DNA from: Ascidiaceihabitans sp023955215
GTDB lineage: Bacteria; Pseudomonadota; Alphaproteobacteria; Rhodobacterales; Rhodobacteraceae
Assembly: GCA_943788345.1 (NCBI GenBank)
Contig: CALSPX010000009.1
Location: forward strand, 135,752 to 199,751
Direction of reading: 5' to 3'
Length of the DNA stretch: 64,000 bases
Shown here: piece by piece, positions 16,039 through 24,583 of the stretch
Layout: each line of letters opens with the position of its first letter
Position numbering within the stretch: the first letter of the stretch is position 1
Made by a program: the position numbers and the translations under genes
The notes under the pieces: generated by a model
The model's database searches: none
What the model was told of the DNA's origin: nothing
The model's input: only the letters and a program-made list of their open reading frames with translations

Positions 16039-17820
16039 TTAGAAGTTTGCCGCATCCAGCGCCATCACCGTATCACTTCCAGATTGAATACGTGTCAGGT
16101 GCAATGCCGTCGCAGGCAACTGGCGCGCCATATAGAAACGACCTGTCGCTAGCTTGGTTTCATAGAATGTTGCGTCATCCGTACCTGCAGCTAAGGTATC
16201 GCTAGAAACCTTGCCCATACGTGCCCACATCAGGCCAAGGCAGACGTGCCCAAACATATGCATAAAGTCGTTAGAACCAGCCAATGCGTGGTTTGGATTG
16301 CTCATGCCGTTTTGCATGAAATACATGCCTGCGGCCTGCAAATCTTTGGACGCTGCTTTGAGGGGTTCGATGAAGTCTTTGTCATAGGCCTCATCTTGGC
16401 CTGCATTGTCTTTGATAAATGTTTTCACCATTTCAAAGAACGCCATCACGTGCTTGCCGCCGTCTTGCGCCAATTTGCGGCCCACAAGGTCTAGCGCCTG
16501 AACGCCATTGGCCCCTTCATAGATCATAGCAATACGGGCATCGCGGGTGAATTGGGACATGCCCCATTCCTCGATATAGCCGTGTCCGCCATAGATCTGT
16601 TGCGCCTTAACGGTCATGTCGTAACCGACGTCCGTCAAAAAGCCTTTGATCACTGGGGTCAACAAGGACACCAAGCCATCGGCGTCTTTGTCATCCGCGC
16701 GGTGGGCGGCATCAATCATCGTGGCACCCCAAAGGATGAAGGCACGTGCGCCCTCAACGAACGACTTTTGTTCCATCAAGGAACGGCGAATGTCTGGGTG
16801 AACGATCAATGGATCGGCTGGACCCTCTGGGTTTTGAACACCGGTGACAGCGCGCCCTTGCAGACGATCGTTGGCGTAATCCAGTGCGTTTTGATACGCA
16901 GCTTCGGCTTGGGACAGCCCTTGCATCCCGACACCCAAACGCGCCTCGTTCATCATGGTGAACATGGCGCGCATGCCTTTGTGCTCATCGCCCAACAAAT
17001 AGCCTGTCGCGTTGTCATAGTTCATGACGCAGGTTGAGTTGCCGTGGATGCCCATCTTCTCTTCGATGCTGCCAACGGTTGCCCCGTTGCGCTCGCCCAA
17101 GGAACCGTCTTCATTGACCATAACCTTTGGAACGATGAACAAAGACACACCTTTGATGCCCTCAGGACCATCGGTGATTTTCGCCAGTACCAAGTGAACG
17201 ATGTTGTCCGCCATGTCGTGCTCACCGGAAGAGATAAAGATCTTCTGGCCTGTAATCTTATAGCTGCCGTCCGCTTGTGGTTCTGCTTTGGTGCGCATCA
17301 GCCCCAGATCAGTGCCGCAATGTGGCTCTGTCAGGTTCATCGTGCCTGTCCATTCGCACGACACCATGTTTGGCAACCATTTGTCTTTTTGCGCTTCAGT
17401 CCCGTGGGCCAAAATCGCGGATGCTGCACCGTGGGTCAGGCCCTGATACATTGTGAACGCCATATTGGAGCCGGAAAACAATTCGCCCACTGCTGATCCC
17501 AAAACCGCTGGCATGTTTTGCCCGCCGTATTGCTCGGGCATATCCAGACCGGTCCAACCGCCTTCTTTGACTTTGGCAAATGCGTCTTTGAAACCGGCTG
17601 GTGTGTAAACAACACCGTTTTCCAAACGACAGCCTTCTTTGTCGCCCGTCACGTTCAGAGGGGCCAACACTTCAGACGTCAGTTTGCCCGCTTCTTCCAG
17701 CACTGCAGATGTGAAATCTGCTTCCAGCTCATCATAACCTGGAATGGCGCTTTCCGAGACTTTCAATAGATCGTGCAAAATGAAATGCATGTCTTTTGTT
17801 GGGGCTGTGTAGCGGGGCAT
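16039..17820 (-). CDS. Long-type acyl-CoA dehydrogenase (DmdC/FadE5-like)
   Basis: 593 residues, the long acyl-CoA dehydrogenase class with a C-terminal extension, to which 3-methylmercaptopropionyl-CoA dehydrogenase DmdC also belongs. FAD/substrate motifs MNLTEPHCGTDLGLMRTKA (near 160) and FISSGEHD; catalytic Glu expected in IAMIYEGANGVQALDLVGRK (near 430). The extra about 150-residue C-terminal domain is complete. Whether the substrate is methylmercaptopropionyl-CoA or a fatty acyl-CoA cannot be told; no other DMSP gene is in the window, so general beta-oxidation is at least as likely. Confidence 0.88.
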   Translation of the reverse strand: MPRYTAPTKDMHFILHDLLKVSESAIPGYDELEADFTSAVLEEAGKLTSEVLAPLNVTGDKEGCRLENGVVYTPAGFKDAFAKVKEGGWTGLDMPEQYGGQNMPAVLGSAVGELFSGSNMAFTMYQGLTHGAASAILAHGTEAQKDKWLPNMVSCEWTGTMNLTEPHCGTDLGLMRTKAEPQADGSYKITGQKIFISSGEHDMADNIVHLVLAKITDGPEGIKGVSLFIVPKVMVNEDGSLGERNGATVGSIEEKMGIHGNSTCVMNYDNATGYLLGDEHKGMRAMFTMMNEARLGVGMQGLSQAEAAYQNALDYANDRLQGRAVTGVQNPEGPADPLIVHPDIRRSLMEQKSFVEGARAFILWGATMIDAAHRADDKDADGLVSLLTPVIKGFLTDVGYDMTVKAQQIYGGHGYIEEWGMSQFTRDARIAMIYEGANGVQALDLVGRKLAQDGGKHVMAFFEMVKTFIKDNAGQDEAYDKDFIEPLKAASKDLQAAGMYFMQNGMSNPNHALAGSNDFMHMFGHVCLGLMWARMGKVSSDTLAAGTDDATFYETKLATGRFYMARQLPATALHLTRIQSGSDTVMALDAANF

Positions 17821-17865
17821 AGTGTTCTCCGATTGGGCACAAATTGGGTGAAGGGCGACCCGGTC

Positions 17866-18267
17866 TTAGTGGGTCATCCCAGAATTTTTTTTGGTCGAGG
17901 CGATCATCTTCTCGCCCCAGCGCATTTGATGTTTTAAGTCTTCGATGGCTTCACTCAGTGTGTCGCGCTGGCGTTCCATATCGGCCAGACGATCGTTGGC
18001 CACGGCGTAGGCGCGCGCCAGTTGGGTTTGGCGATCATCGTCAACGTGATACAGGTCCAGCAGCTGGCGAATTTCCTCAAGGCTGAAGCCAAAGCGTTTG
18101 CCCAGCAAGATCAGCTTGAGGCGCGCGCCATCACGTTTGGTAAAGAGACGCTTTTGCCCCTCACGAATAGGGAACAGCAATTCCTTGGCTTCATAAAAGC
18201 GCAAAGTGCGTGGGGTGACGTTGTGGTCGTCACACATCTCTCTGATGGTTTTGGTATTCTCGGTCAT
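17866..18267 (-). CDS. MerR-family transcriptional regulator (first of two)
   Basis: 133 residues: winged helix (IREMCDDHNVTPRTLRFYEAKEL, about 5-30; RLFTKRDGARLKLIL wing and second helices) and a coiled coil (about 75-120). No Cys-rich metal site, so effector is probably organic. ATG 18267 with GGAG upstream was chosen over 18309. It lies 45 bp upstream of the long acyl-CoA dehydrogenase in the same direction and is about 40 percent alike by eye to the next MerR gene. MerR proteins such as LiuR control acyl-CoA catabolism in proteobacteria, which fits this setting. Confidence 0.88.
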   Translation of the reverse strand: MTENTKTIREMCDDHNVTPRTLRFYEAKELLFPIREGQKRLFTKRDGARLKLILLGKRFGFSLEEIRQLLDLYHVDDDRQTQLARAYAVANDRLADMERQRDTLSEAIEDLKHQMRWGEKMIASTKKNSGMTH

Positions 18268-18601
18268 CGGCTTTATCTCCGCCCGCAAAATAAGTGTTAC
18301 GAGTGTCAATTGGGTCTATTTCCCGTTTGATACAATGGAGATTTAGTTTACGTAAGTTATACGCTACGTCAACTTTGTGCCTTACGTAGCGTTTCTTTAC
18401 GTCAAGTGGTTGAGAATCTGGCAAAAACGGGGATTGGGGGGAATTGCATTATTTTGCAGGCAATTTTCGTGAATTTGTACAATCCAGCGTAGAGACAACC
18501 ACAAACGCATCTGCTTCGTTGCCAAAATTGACCAAGCGAATGGAATCACTGCACTCAAAATCGGGACCCCATACCTAAGTAATCGGCCATCAATCGAGCG
18601 A
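18268..18601. other. 334-bp gap between the two MerR genes
   Basis: No convincing reading frame. The part nearest the first MerR gene (18348-18402) holds a cluster of four ACGT-centred half-sites annotated separately. The rest, to 18601, shows nothing I can name. Confidence 0.6.
18348..18402. promoter_or_regulatory. Probable MerR operator: clustered ACGT inverted repeats
   Basis: TTACGTAA palindrome at 18348-18355; a perfect nine-base inverted repeat ACGCTACGT (18361-18369) and ACGTAGCGT (18384-18392); and TTTACGTCAAG near 18396. The four ACGT cores start at 18350, 18366, 18384 and 18399. About 80-130 bp upstream of the first MerR start codon, where an autoregulated MerR operator/promoter is expected. 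Confidence 0.6.
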
Positions 18602-18973
18602 CTATTTCGCCAATTCACTCGCCACGTTTTCACGCAAAACTTGTAACTCGGTAATGGCCTCTTCCAGATGGACACGTTGCTCTGCCAGCTCTTTCAGCTG
18701 ACCATCGGCCATATCAATCCACGCTTCCATTTGCGCCTTTGTGCCCTCGTTTTCGTAGATCAGCAGCCATTGGCGGATGTCTTCGAGTTGAAAACCAAAT
18801 TTACGACCCCGCATGATCAACTTCATCCGCGCGCGTTCGCGGGCACCGTAAAACCGCGAACGGCCTTCACGATCAGGTTGCAGCAATTCAATGTACTCGT
18901 AATACCTTAGAGTGCGCGGCGTCACATCGAACGCGGCACACATTTCCTTAAATGATATACGATCGTCAGTCAT
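18602..18973 (-). CDS. MerR-family transcriptional regulator (second of two)
   Basis: 123 residues: helix-turn-helix FKEMCAAFDVTPRTLRYYEYIELL (about 7-30), wing RSRFYGARERARMKLIMRG, coiled coil to the C-terminus. ATG 18973 is supported by GGGGAG upstream; the longer frame to 19057 runs through the divergent promoter and is unlikely. It diverges from the thioesterase operon (114 bp between starts), so it probably regulates that operon and itself. Close relative of the neighbouring MerR gene, suggesting duplication. Confidence 0.88.
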   Translation of the reverse strand: MTDDRISFKEMCAAFDVTPRTLRYYEYIELLQPDREGRSRFYGARERARMKLIMRGRKFGFQLEDIRQWLLIYENEGTKAQMEAWIDMADGQLKELAEQRVHLEEAITELQVLRENVASELAK

Positions 18974-19087
18974 AGTGCTCCCCTTGGCAAGTAGGTTAGG
19001 CGGGCCGCAATAGAAGCGCAACGGGTGCTCTTGCCCTTTTCGCATGGGACTGGTCAAAAGGTTGCAAGCAACGAAAGGCGCACGCTC

Positions 19088-19513
19088 ATGTCAGACAAAG
19101 TGAATATAGCCCGACAGTTTATGGAAGCGATCCCACATTCGCGCGATCTGGGGATGGTTTTAACCGAAATCGAAAACGGTGTAGCGACAATCACGATGCC
19201 TTATGACGAACGCCTGATCGGTGATCCGGAAACGGGCGTTGTGCATGGGGGCGCGGTATCTGCGTTGATGGACAGTTGTTGCGGTGCAGCAGTGATGAGC
19301 CATCCGTCCAATCCTGGGGCCACAGCCACGATTGACCTGCGTATCGATTACATGCGCTCGGCCACGCCGGGGCAGGCGCTGTCGACCACCGCCACATGTT
19401 ACCACATCACCCGTAACGTCGCCTTTGTGCGAGCAACGGCAGTGGATGAGGACACGGATAATCCCGTCGCAATGGCGACAGGCACGTTTACAATCGAGGG
19501 GCAGCGCACATGA
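19088..19513 (+). CDS. PaaI-family thioesterase (hotdog fold), first copy
   Basis: 141 residues, single hotdog domain that hydrolyses acyl-CoA thioesters. Active-site helix motif GVVHGGAVSALMDSCCG with H53-G-G and D62. ATG 19088 was chosen because GAAAGGCG lies upstream and the longer frame has no family match. The next gene starts inside its stop codon (ATGA). Likely divergently controlled by the MerR gene. Confidence 0.88.
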   Translation: MSDKVNIARQFMEAIPHSRDLGMVLTEIENGVATITMPYDERLIGDPETGVVHGGAVSALMDSCCGAAVMSHPSNPGATATIDLRIDYMRSATPGQALSTTATCYHITRNVAFVRATAVDEDTDNPVAMATGTFTIEGQRT

Positions 19514-20013
19514 GAAAGCCACCTGAACCCGTCCAAGTGATCAAACAACGCCGCGACGAGGCGCTGACCAAATTGGTCGGACGTGTACCCTATATCCAAT
19601 ACCTTGGTGTCACCTTTGATCGGCGCGGCGATGAACTGACAGCCGTTCTGCCCTATGCTGACAAACTGATCGGCAATCCAATGCTGCCCGCGATCCACGG
19701 CGGTGTGACCTCTGCGTTTTTAGAAATTACATCCGTCATTTCCCTCAGCTGGGCGACACTTTGGGATGATCTTGAAAGCGGTGAGTTGGAGGGCGATAGC
19801 ACAGCGTTCCGCATGCCAAAGACCATAGACTTTACTGTGGATTACCTGCGCTCTGGCCTGCCACGCGATGCCTATGCCCGCGCACGGATCACCAGATCTG
19901 GACGGCGCTATGCCTCTGTGCATGTTGAGGGCTGGCAAGATAATCGCGAGAAGCTGTTCGCCCAAGCGACGGGGCATTTCCTGATGCCGCAACCACGTTC
20001 CGATAAATCGTGA
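19510..20013 (+). CDS. PaaI-family thioesterase (hotdog fold), second copy
   Basis: 167 residues. Motif LPAIHGGVTSAFLEITS with H63-G-G and E72 in place of the Asp seen in the first copy, which suggests a different catalytic class or substrate. Strand pattern KTIDFTVDYLRSGLP matches hotdog beta strands. Overlaps the first thioesterase by four bases (ATGA) and the MATE gene by four (GTGA), so the three are one translationally coupled operon. The pair may form a hetero-oligomer (inference). Confidence 0.86.
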   Translation: MRKPPEPVQVIKQRRDEALTKLVGRVPYIQYLGVTFDRRGDELTAVLPYADKLIGNPMLPAIHGGVTSAFLEITSVISLSWATLWDDLESGELEGDSTAFRMPKTIDFTVDYLRSGLPRDAYARARITRSGRRYASVHVEGWQDNREKLFAQATGHFLMPQPRSDKS

Positions 20014-21356
20014 AACCGGTCACACCCACAACGCCACCACAAGAGATTACCCACAAACGTATCCTCAAACTGGCGGTGCCTTTGGTGCTGTCAAACGCCA
20101 CGGTTCCTATCCTTGGGGCTGTGGATCTTGGCGTTGTTGGACAAATGGGAGAGGCAGCACCGATTGGGGCTGTCGGCCTTGGTGCAATCATTCTGACTAC
20201 GGTTTTCTGGATTTTCGGCTTTCTGCGTATGGGCACCGTGGGTCTGGTTGGACAAGCTGCGGGGGCAGAAGATCACGCTGAGGTCTCCATTATCCTAACC
20301 CGTGCGCTTTTGATCGCTTTGGCCGCTGGGTTCACACTGATCTTGCTACAACCGCTTATTTTCGCGGCCGCCCTCAGCATGTCACATGCCTCCGCAGAGG
20401 TCGAAACGCTTGCGTACAGCTACCTTTCAATCCGCATCTGGACGGCACCTGCGGCCATCAGCATTTATGCACTAACGGGTTGGCTGGTCGCGATGGAACG
20501 CACTTCGGGCGTGTTCTGGGTCCAACTGGTGATGAACAGCGTCAATATACTGCTCAGCGTCTTTTTCGTGCTTTGGTTGGATATGGGTGTGCAGGGCGTG
20601 GCTATTGGGACAGTGATTGCTGAACTTATTGGCGCTGGGCTGGCGCTTTATTTATGCCGCGATGCGTTCAAGCACCCTGATTGGCGCAAATGGGTGCAGG
20701 TGTTTGATCGTGCGAAACTGATCCGCATGGCGCTGCTGAACACTGATATCTTGATCCGCTCCGCCCTGTTGATGGTGATCTTTTCGTCTTTTGTGTTCCT
20801 TGGAACGCGGTTCGGGGATGTCACGCTGGCGTCTAACGAAGTGCTGGTACAGTTCATGTACATCACGGCTTATGCGATGGACGGTTTTGCCTTTGCTGCT
20901 GAAACGTTGATCGCACGGGCTATGGGGCGCGGTGATGCATCACGTCTGCGTCGGTCTGCGTTGATGACAGGTTTTTGGGGGGCTGTTGTGTGCGTCACCA
21001 CAGCCTTGGCATTCGCAATCTTTGGCCCTTGGCTGATCGACCTTATGGCCAAATCACCAGAAGTTCAGGCAGAGGCGCGCATCTATCTGCCTTGGATGGT
21101 TGTCGCCCCGTTGATTGGCTGTGTGGCGTGGATGATGGACGGAATTTTCATCGGGGCAACCCAATCGCGCGATATGCGCAACATGATGATCGTCAGTTTT
21201 ATTGTTTACTGGATCGCCGTTTGGCTGTTTTTGCCCCTTTGGGGGAACCACGGATTGTGGGCGGCGTTGCTTGTGTCGTTTCTTGCGCGGGGCATCACAT
21301 TAAGTCTGCGATATCCCGCACTTGAGGCCGCAGCCCAGAACCATAAGCAGGTTTAA
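20010..21356 (+). CDS. MATE-family efflux transporter (DinF-like)
   Basis: 448-residue inner-membrane exporter with about twelve helices in two halves (RILKLAVPLVLSNATVPILGAVDLGVVGQ at the start is the family opening). Driven by H+ or Na+; substrate unknown. GTG start overlaps the preceding TGA. Its stop codon shares two bases with the stop of convergent pyrD. Being in an operon with two thioesterases it may export an acid released by them, though this is only inference. Confidence 0.88.
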   Translation: MKPVTPTTPPQEITHKRILKLAVPLVLSNATVPILGAVDLGVVGQMGEAAPIGAVGLGAIILTTVFWIFGFLRMGTVGLVGQAAGAEDHAEVSIILTRALLIALAAGFTLILLQPLIFAAALSMSHASAEVETLAYSYLSIRIWTAPAAISIYALTGWLVAMERTSGVFWVQLVMNSVNILLSVFFVLWLDMGVQGVAIGTVIAELIGAGLALYLCRDAFKHPDWRKWVQVFDRAKLIRMALLNTDILIRSALLMVIFSSFVFLGTRFGDVTLASNEVLVQFMYITAYAMDGFAFAAETLIARAMGRGDASRLRRSALMTGFWGAVVCVTTALAFAIFGPWLIDLMAKSPEVQAEARIYLPWMVVAPLIGCVAWMMDGIFIGATQSRDMRNMMIVSFIVYWIAVWLFLPLWGNHGLWAALLVSFLARGITLSLRYPALEAAAQNHKQV

Positions 21357-22396
21357 AGCCAACGTGCCTTATCTGTGCCAACAGCGTCCTGAACGTTCTT
21401 GAACCCATCGCGTTCCAACAGCGCATCCAACTCGCGGGCAATTTTGGCCGCAAGGGACAGACCGCCATAAACCAACGCAGTGTACAGCTGTACCGCAGAG
21501 GCACCGGCGCGAATTTTAGCATAGGCCTGTTCGCCAGTGCTGATGCCACCAACGCCGATCAATGGGATGGCTGTCAGCTCGCTTAGTTTCGCAAGGATGC
21601 GCGTTGATTTCTCAAACAATGGCGCGCCTGACAGGCCGCCCATTTCATCGCGGTGCTGGCTTTGAAGGCCTGCACGATCAAGGGTGGTGTTGGTTGTGAT
21701 AATAGCCGCAACGCGAGCGTCCGTGGCCACCTTGGCAATGTCAGCAAGGTCTTGATCCGTCAAGTCAGGTGCGATTTTCAGGAACACTGGCGTGTCGCCG
21801 GGCACTTGCATCACACCATCAAGCAACGCGGCCAAGGCCATTGGCCCCTGCAAGTCGCGCAGTTTTTCAGTGTTGGGAGAGGACACATTCACAGTTGCGA
21901 AATCCACATATGGACCTGCCTGTTTCAATACAGTGGCAAAGTCTTCGGCACGATTGGAACTGGTTTTGTTTGCGCCAAGGTTTAGGCCAACAGGAATGCC
22001 AATGCCGCGTTTGCTGAGGCGGGCAGCGATTGCCTCGCAGCCGTGGTTGTTAAAGCCAAAGCGATTGATCGAAGCGCGATCTTCACTTAGGCGAAACAGC
22101 CGTGGTTTTGGATTGCCTGGCTGCGCGATCGGCGTTGCCGCGCCAACTTCGATAAAGCCAAAGCCTGCGTTGGACAAAGGGGCGACAACTTCGGCGTTTT
22201 TGTCAAAACCCGCTGCCAAACCAACAGGGTTAGGCATATCCAAACCTGCAACCTTGGTGGCAAGGCGGCTGGACGTGACCGGACCGGGTGTTGGGGCCAA
22301 ACCCATCTTCAGGGCTTTGATCGCCAAACCATGCGCCAATTCGGGATCAATCTTAAGCAAGGCCTTAAGCCCCAGCTGTTCCATTACCTGTTTCAT
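21353..22396 (-). CDS. pyrD: Dihydroorotate dehydrogenase (quinone), class 2
   Basis: 347 residues; oxidises dihydroorotate to orotate with quinone at the inner membrane face (pyrimidine synthesis). An N-terminal helix for membrane association precedes the FMN barrel; motifs PVGLAAGFDKNAE, NRFGFNNHG, and VNVSSPNTEKLRDLQ with the class-2 catalytic Ser. The frame can be extended to 22513 but would overlap the DUF952 gene; ATG 22396 (MKQVMEQLGLK) matches the family start. It converges on the MATE gene. Confidence 0.95.
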   Translation of the reverse strand: MKQVMEQLGLKALLKIDPELAHGLAIKALKMGLAPTPGPVTSSRLATKVAGLDMPNPVGLAAGFDKNAEVVAPLSNAGFGFIEVGAATPIAQPGNPKPRLFRLSEDRASINRFGFNNHGCEAIAARLSKRGIGIPVGLNLGANKTSSNRAEDFATVLKQAGPYVDFATVNVSSPNTEKLRDLQGPMALAALLDGVMQVPGDTPVFLKIAPDLTDQDLADIAKVATDARVAAIITTNTTLDRAGLQSQHRDEMGGLSGAPLFEKSTRILAKLSELTAIPLIGVGGISTGEQAYAKIRAGASAVQLYTALVYGGLSLAAKIARELDALLERDGFKNVQDAVGTDKARWL

Positions 22397-22445
22397 CCGA
22401 ATGTGGCCCTTTGTCGTTTCATCTAATGCGGATCGGGAGACGTGT

Positions 22446-22784
22446 TTACAGCAAACCCGCCGGGAATTCGTGGCGTCCATCGACCAATGGCAAAGGCTGT
22501 GCCCATGCCACATCGGCGAGTTTCAAGTTGCGGTATAGGTGCGGAAACAATGCATCCCCGCGTGACACTTCCCACTTTAGGTCATCGCCCAGCGGATCAG
22601 TTTCAACGCCCAACAAGAACAGGTCTTCGACACCTGCGAAATGCTTGTCAGCCGTTTCTTGCGCCTGTTCGGCGGTTGAGAAATGGACATAACCATCTGC
22701 AATATCGATCGGCGCACCCTGCGTTTCGCCCTTGGCGCGCAGGTCTGCCCATTCGTCGGAGCGGAATATTTTGAATATCAACAT
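22446..22784 (-). CDS. DUF952-family protein
   Basis: 112 residues. Opens LIFKIFRSDEWADL and continues ADGYVHFSTAEQAQETADKHF, the hallmark of the DUF952 family, cytosolic and of uncertain enzymatic role. Ends VDGRHEFPAGLL. Followed 49 bp later by pyrD on the same strand, so they may be cotranscribed. Its ribosome site lies in a hairpin (22788-22815). Confidence 0.9.
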   Translation of the reverse strand: MLIFKIFRSDEWADLRAKGETQGAPIDIADGYVHFSTAEQAQETADKHFAGVEDLFLLGVETDPLGDDLKWEVSRGDALFPHLYRNLKLADVAWAQPLPLVDGRHEFPAGLL

Positions 22785-22787
22785 ACG

Positions 22788-22815
22788 CGCCTGATGCCCT
22801 TTGGGTAATCAGGCG
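22788..22815 (-). promoter_or_regulatory. Hairpin over the DUF952 ribosome-binding site
   Basis: CGCCTGAT (22788-22795) pairs perfectly with ATCAGGCG (22808-22815), with an inner CCC/GGG helix. In the minus-strand RNA the 3' arm contains AGGCG, the only SD-like stretch, ending three bases before the DUF952 ATG. Translation would require opening of this stem. Confidence 0.5.
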
Positions 22816-22949
22816 TCAAGTCACCAGCGTTACCGTTACGTCATATTCGCGTGTGATAGATGTGGGGCGAAATGATTCAGTTGCGGCTTTGACTCTTGAA
22901 CAGACCAAGGCCAAAGTGATGAGATATTCAACCAATGGGGGACGTCCAG

Positions 22950-24506
22950 ATGATGCGTTTAACACAAACAGTGGCTGCACTTGCTTTGACAGCAGGCACG
23001 GCAGCAGCCGATTATTCTTTGACCATTCTACACACAAACGATTTTCACGCACGTTTTGAACCAATCAGCAAATACGACAGCGGGTGCGGTTCTGAAGACA
23101 ACGCAGAGGGCAAATGCTTTGGCGGTTCCGCCCGTTTGGTCACAGCGATTGCGGATGCAAAAGCCCGTTCTAACAATTCGATCCTCGTAGACGGCGGTGA
23201 CCAATTCCAAGGCACGTTGTTCTATACATATTACAAAGGCGCATTGGCAGCCGAGATGATGAACAAGGTTGGCTATGACGCGATGACCGTGGGCAACCAC
23301 GAATTCGACGATGGCCCAGAAGTGTTGGCAGGCTTCATGTCTGCGGTGAACTTCCCTGTGCTGATGTCCAACGCTGATGTGTCCAACGAACCACTGTTGG
23401 CTGGCAAATTGGCCAAATCCACAGTGATCGAACGTGGCGGCGAAAAACTGGGCCTGATCGGCCTAACACCTGATGACACTGGCGATCTGGCATCCCCGGG
23501 CGACAACATCACGTTCTCTGATCCAGTGGCTGCGGTCCAAGGTGAAGTTGACGCGCTCACAGCTATGGGCGTGAACAAGATCATCGTCTTGTCCCACTCT
23601 GGTTACGGTGTGGATCAACGCGTTGCGGCAGAAACAACTGGCGTTGACGTGATCGTTGGTGGTCACTCAAACACGCTATTGTCCAACACAAATGAACGTG
23701 CGGCGGGTGCATATCCAACCATGGTTGGCGAAACAGCCATCGTTCAGGCCTATGCCTACGGTAAATTCTTGGGCGAGCTGAACGTCACATTTAACGACGC
23801 TGGCGAAATCGTGGAAGCCGTCGGCGAGCCATTGGTTATGGATGCGTCCGTAACAGAAGATGCAGCAACCGTTGCACGCATTGCAGAAGCTGCAAAACCG
23901 CTTGAGGAAATCCGCACCAAAGTTGTGGCCGAAGCCGCTGCAGCAATTGAAGGTGATCGTTCGGTTTGCCGCGCAGTCGAGTGCCCAATGGGATCATTGA
24001 TCGCAGATGCGATGCTTGACCGTGTAAAAGACCAAGGCGTTGAAATCGCGATCCAAAACGGTGGTGGTATTCGTGCCAGCATCGATGCGGGTCCGGTAAC
24101 AATGGGCGAAGTGCTTACAGTGCTTCCGTTCCAAAACACACTGTCCACATTCGAAGTTGATGGTGCAACAATCGTTGCTGCACTTGAAAATGGTGTGAGT
24201 GAATTGGAAGAAGGCGCGGGCCGTTTTGCACAGGTTGCAGGCATCTCCTTCACTGTAGACTCAGCTGCCGAAGCAGGCGCGCGCATTAGCGATGTCATGG
24301 TGGGTGGCGCTGCTATTGATTTGGGCAAAACCTATGGTGTTGTGTCTAACAACTACGTTCGCAACGGTGGCGATGGCTATAAAATGTTCAAATCAGCGGC
24401 AAACGCCTATGACTACGGACCAGATTTGGCTGACGTCATGGCGGAATACTTGGCCGCTCAAGGGCCATTCACGCCCTACACTGATGGTCGTATCACCGTG
24501 AAATAA
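22950..24506 (+). CDS. Secreted 5'-nucleotidase / metallophosphatase (UshA-like)
   Basis: 518 residues with a signal peptide (MMRLTQTVAALALTAGTAAA). Metallophosphoesterase domain: LTILHTNDFHARFEP (metal ligands D and H), DGGDQFQGTLF, GNHEFDDGPEV, IVLSHSGYG, VIVGGHSN. C-terminal nucleotide-binding domain from about 340: NGGGIRASIDAGPVTMGE and GDGYKMFK. It hydrolyses nucleotides or related phosphate esters in the periplasm; likely supplies nucleosides and phosphate. Start ATG 22950 was chosen with GGGGGA upstream; ATG 22935 would add five residues. A terminator follows. Confidence 0.93.
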   Translation: MMRLTQTVAALALTAGTAAADYSLTILHTNDFHARFEPISKYDSGCGSEDNAEGKCFGGSARLVTAIADAKARSNNSILVDGGDQFQGTLFYTYYKGALAAEMMNKVGYDAMTVGNHEFDDGPEVLAGFMSAVNFPVLMSNADVSNEPLLAGKLAKSTVIERGGEKLGLIGLTPDDTGDLASPGDNITFSDPVAAVQGEVDALTAMGVNKIIVLSHSGYGVDQRVAAETTGVDVIVGGHSNTLLSNTNERAAGAYPTMVGETAIVQAYAYGKFLGELNVTFNDAGEIVEAVGEPLVMDASVTEDAATVARIAEAAKPLEEIRTKVVAEAAAAIEGDRSVCRAVECPMGSLIADAMLDRVKDQGVEIAIQNGGGIRASIDAGPVTMGEVLTVLPFQNTLSTFEVDGATIVAALENGVSELEEGAGRFAQVAGISFTVDSAAEAGARISDVMVGGAAIDLGKTYGVVSNNYVRNGGDGYKMFKSAANAYDYGPDLADVMAEYLAAQGPFTPYTDGRITVK

Positions 24507-24530
24507 GGGGCTCCCTTAACGACAACAGGA

Positions 24531-24558
24531 AAGGCGTGCAGCACTGCGCGCCTTTTTT
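24531..24558 (+). terminator. Terminator behind the 5'-nucleotidase gene
   Basis: AAGGCGTGCA (24531-24540) pairs with TGCGCGCCTT (24545-24554; one G-U), loop GCAC, then six T. It is 24 bases after the stop codon. Confidence 0.88.
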
Positions 24559-24583
24559 GTATCAAACAGATCGAACGTTCCTG

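Noticed and set aside
16039..17820. Firm assignment as DmdC of DMSP demethylation
   Set aside because: Family match only; no dmdA/B/D genes in the window, and neighbours suggest general acyl-CoA breakdown.
23756..24328. Minus-strand Ser/Ala/Thr-rich frame in the 5'-nucleotidase
   Set aside because: Composition of an antisense frame; the plus-strand gene is certain.
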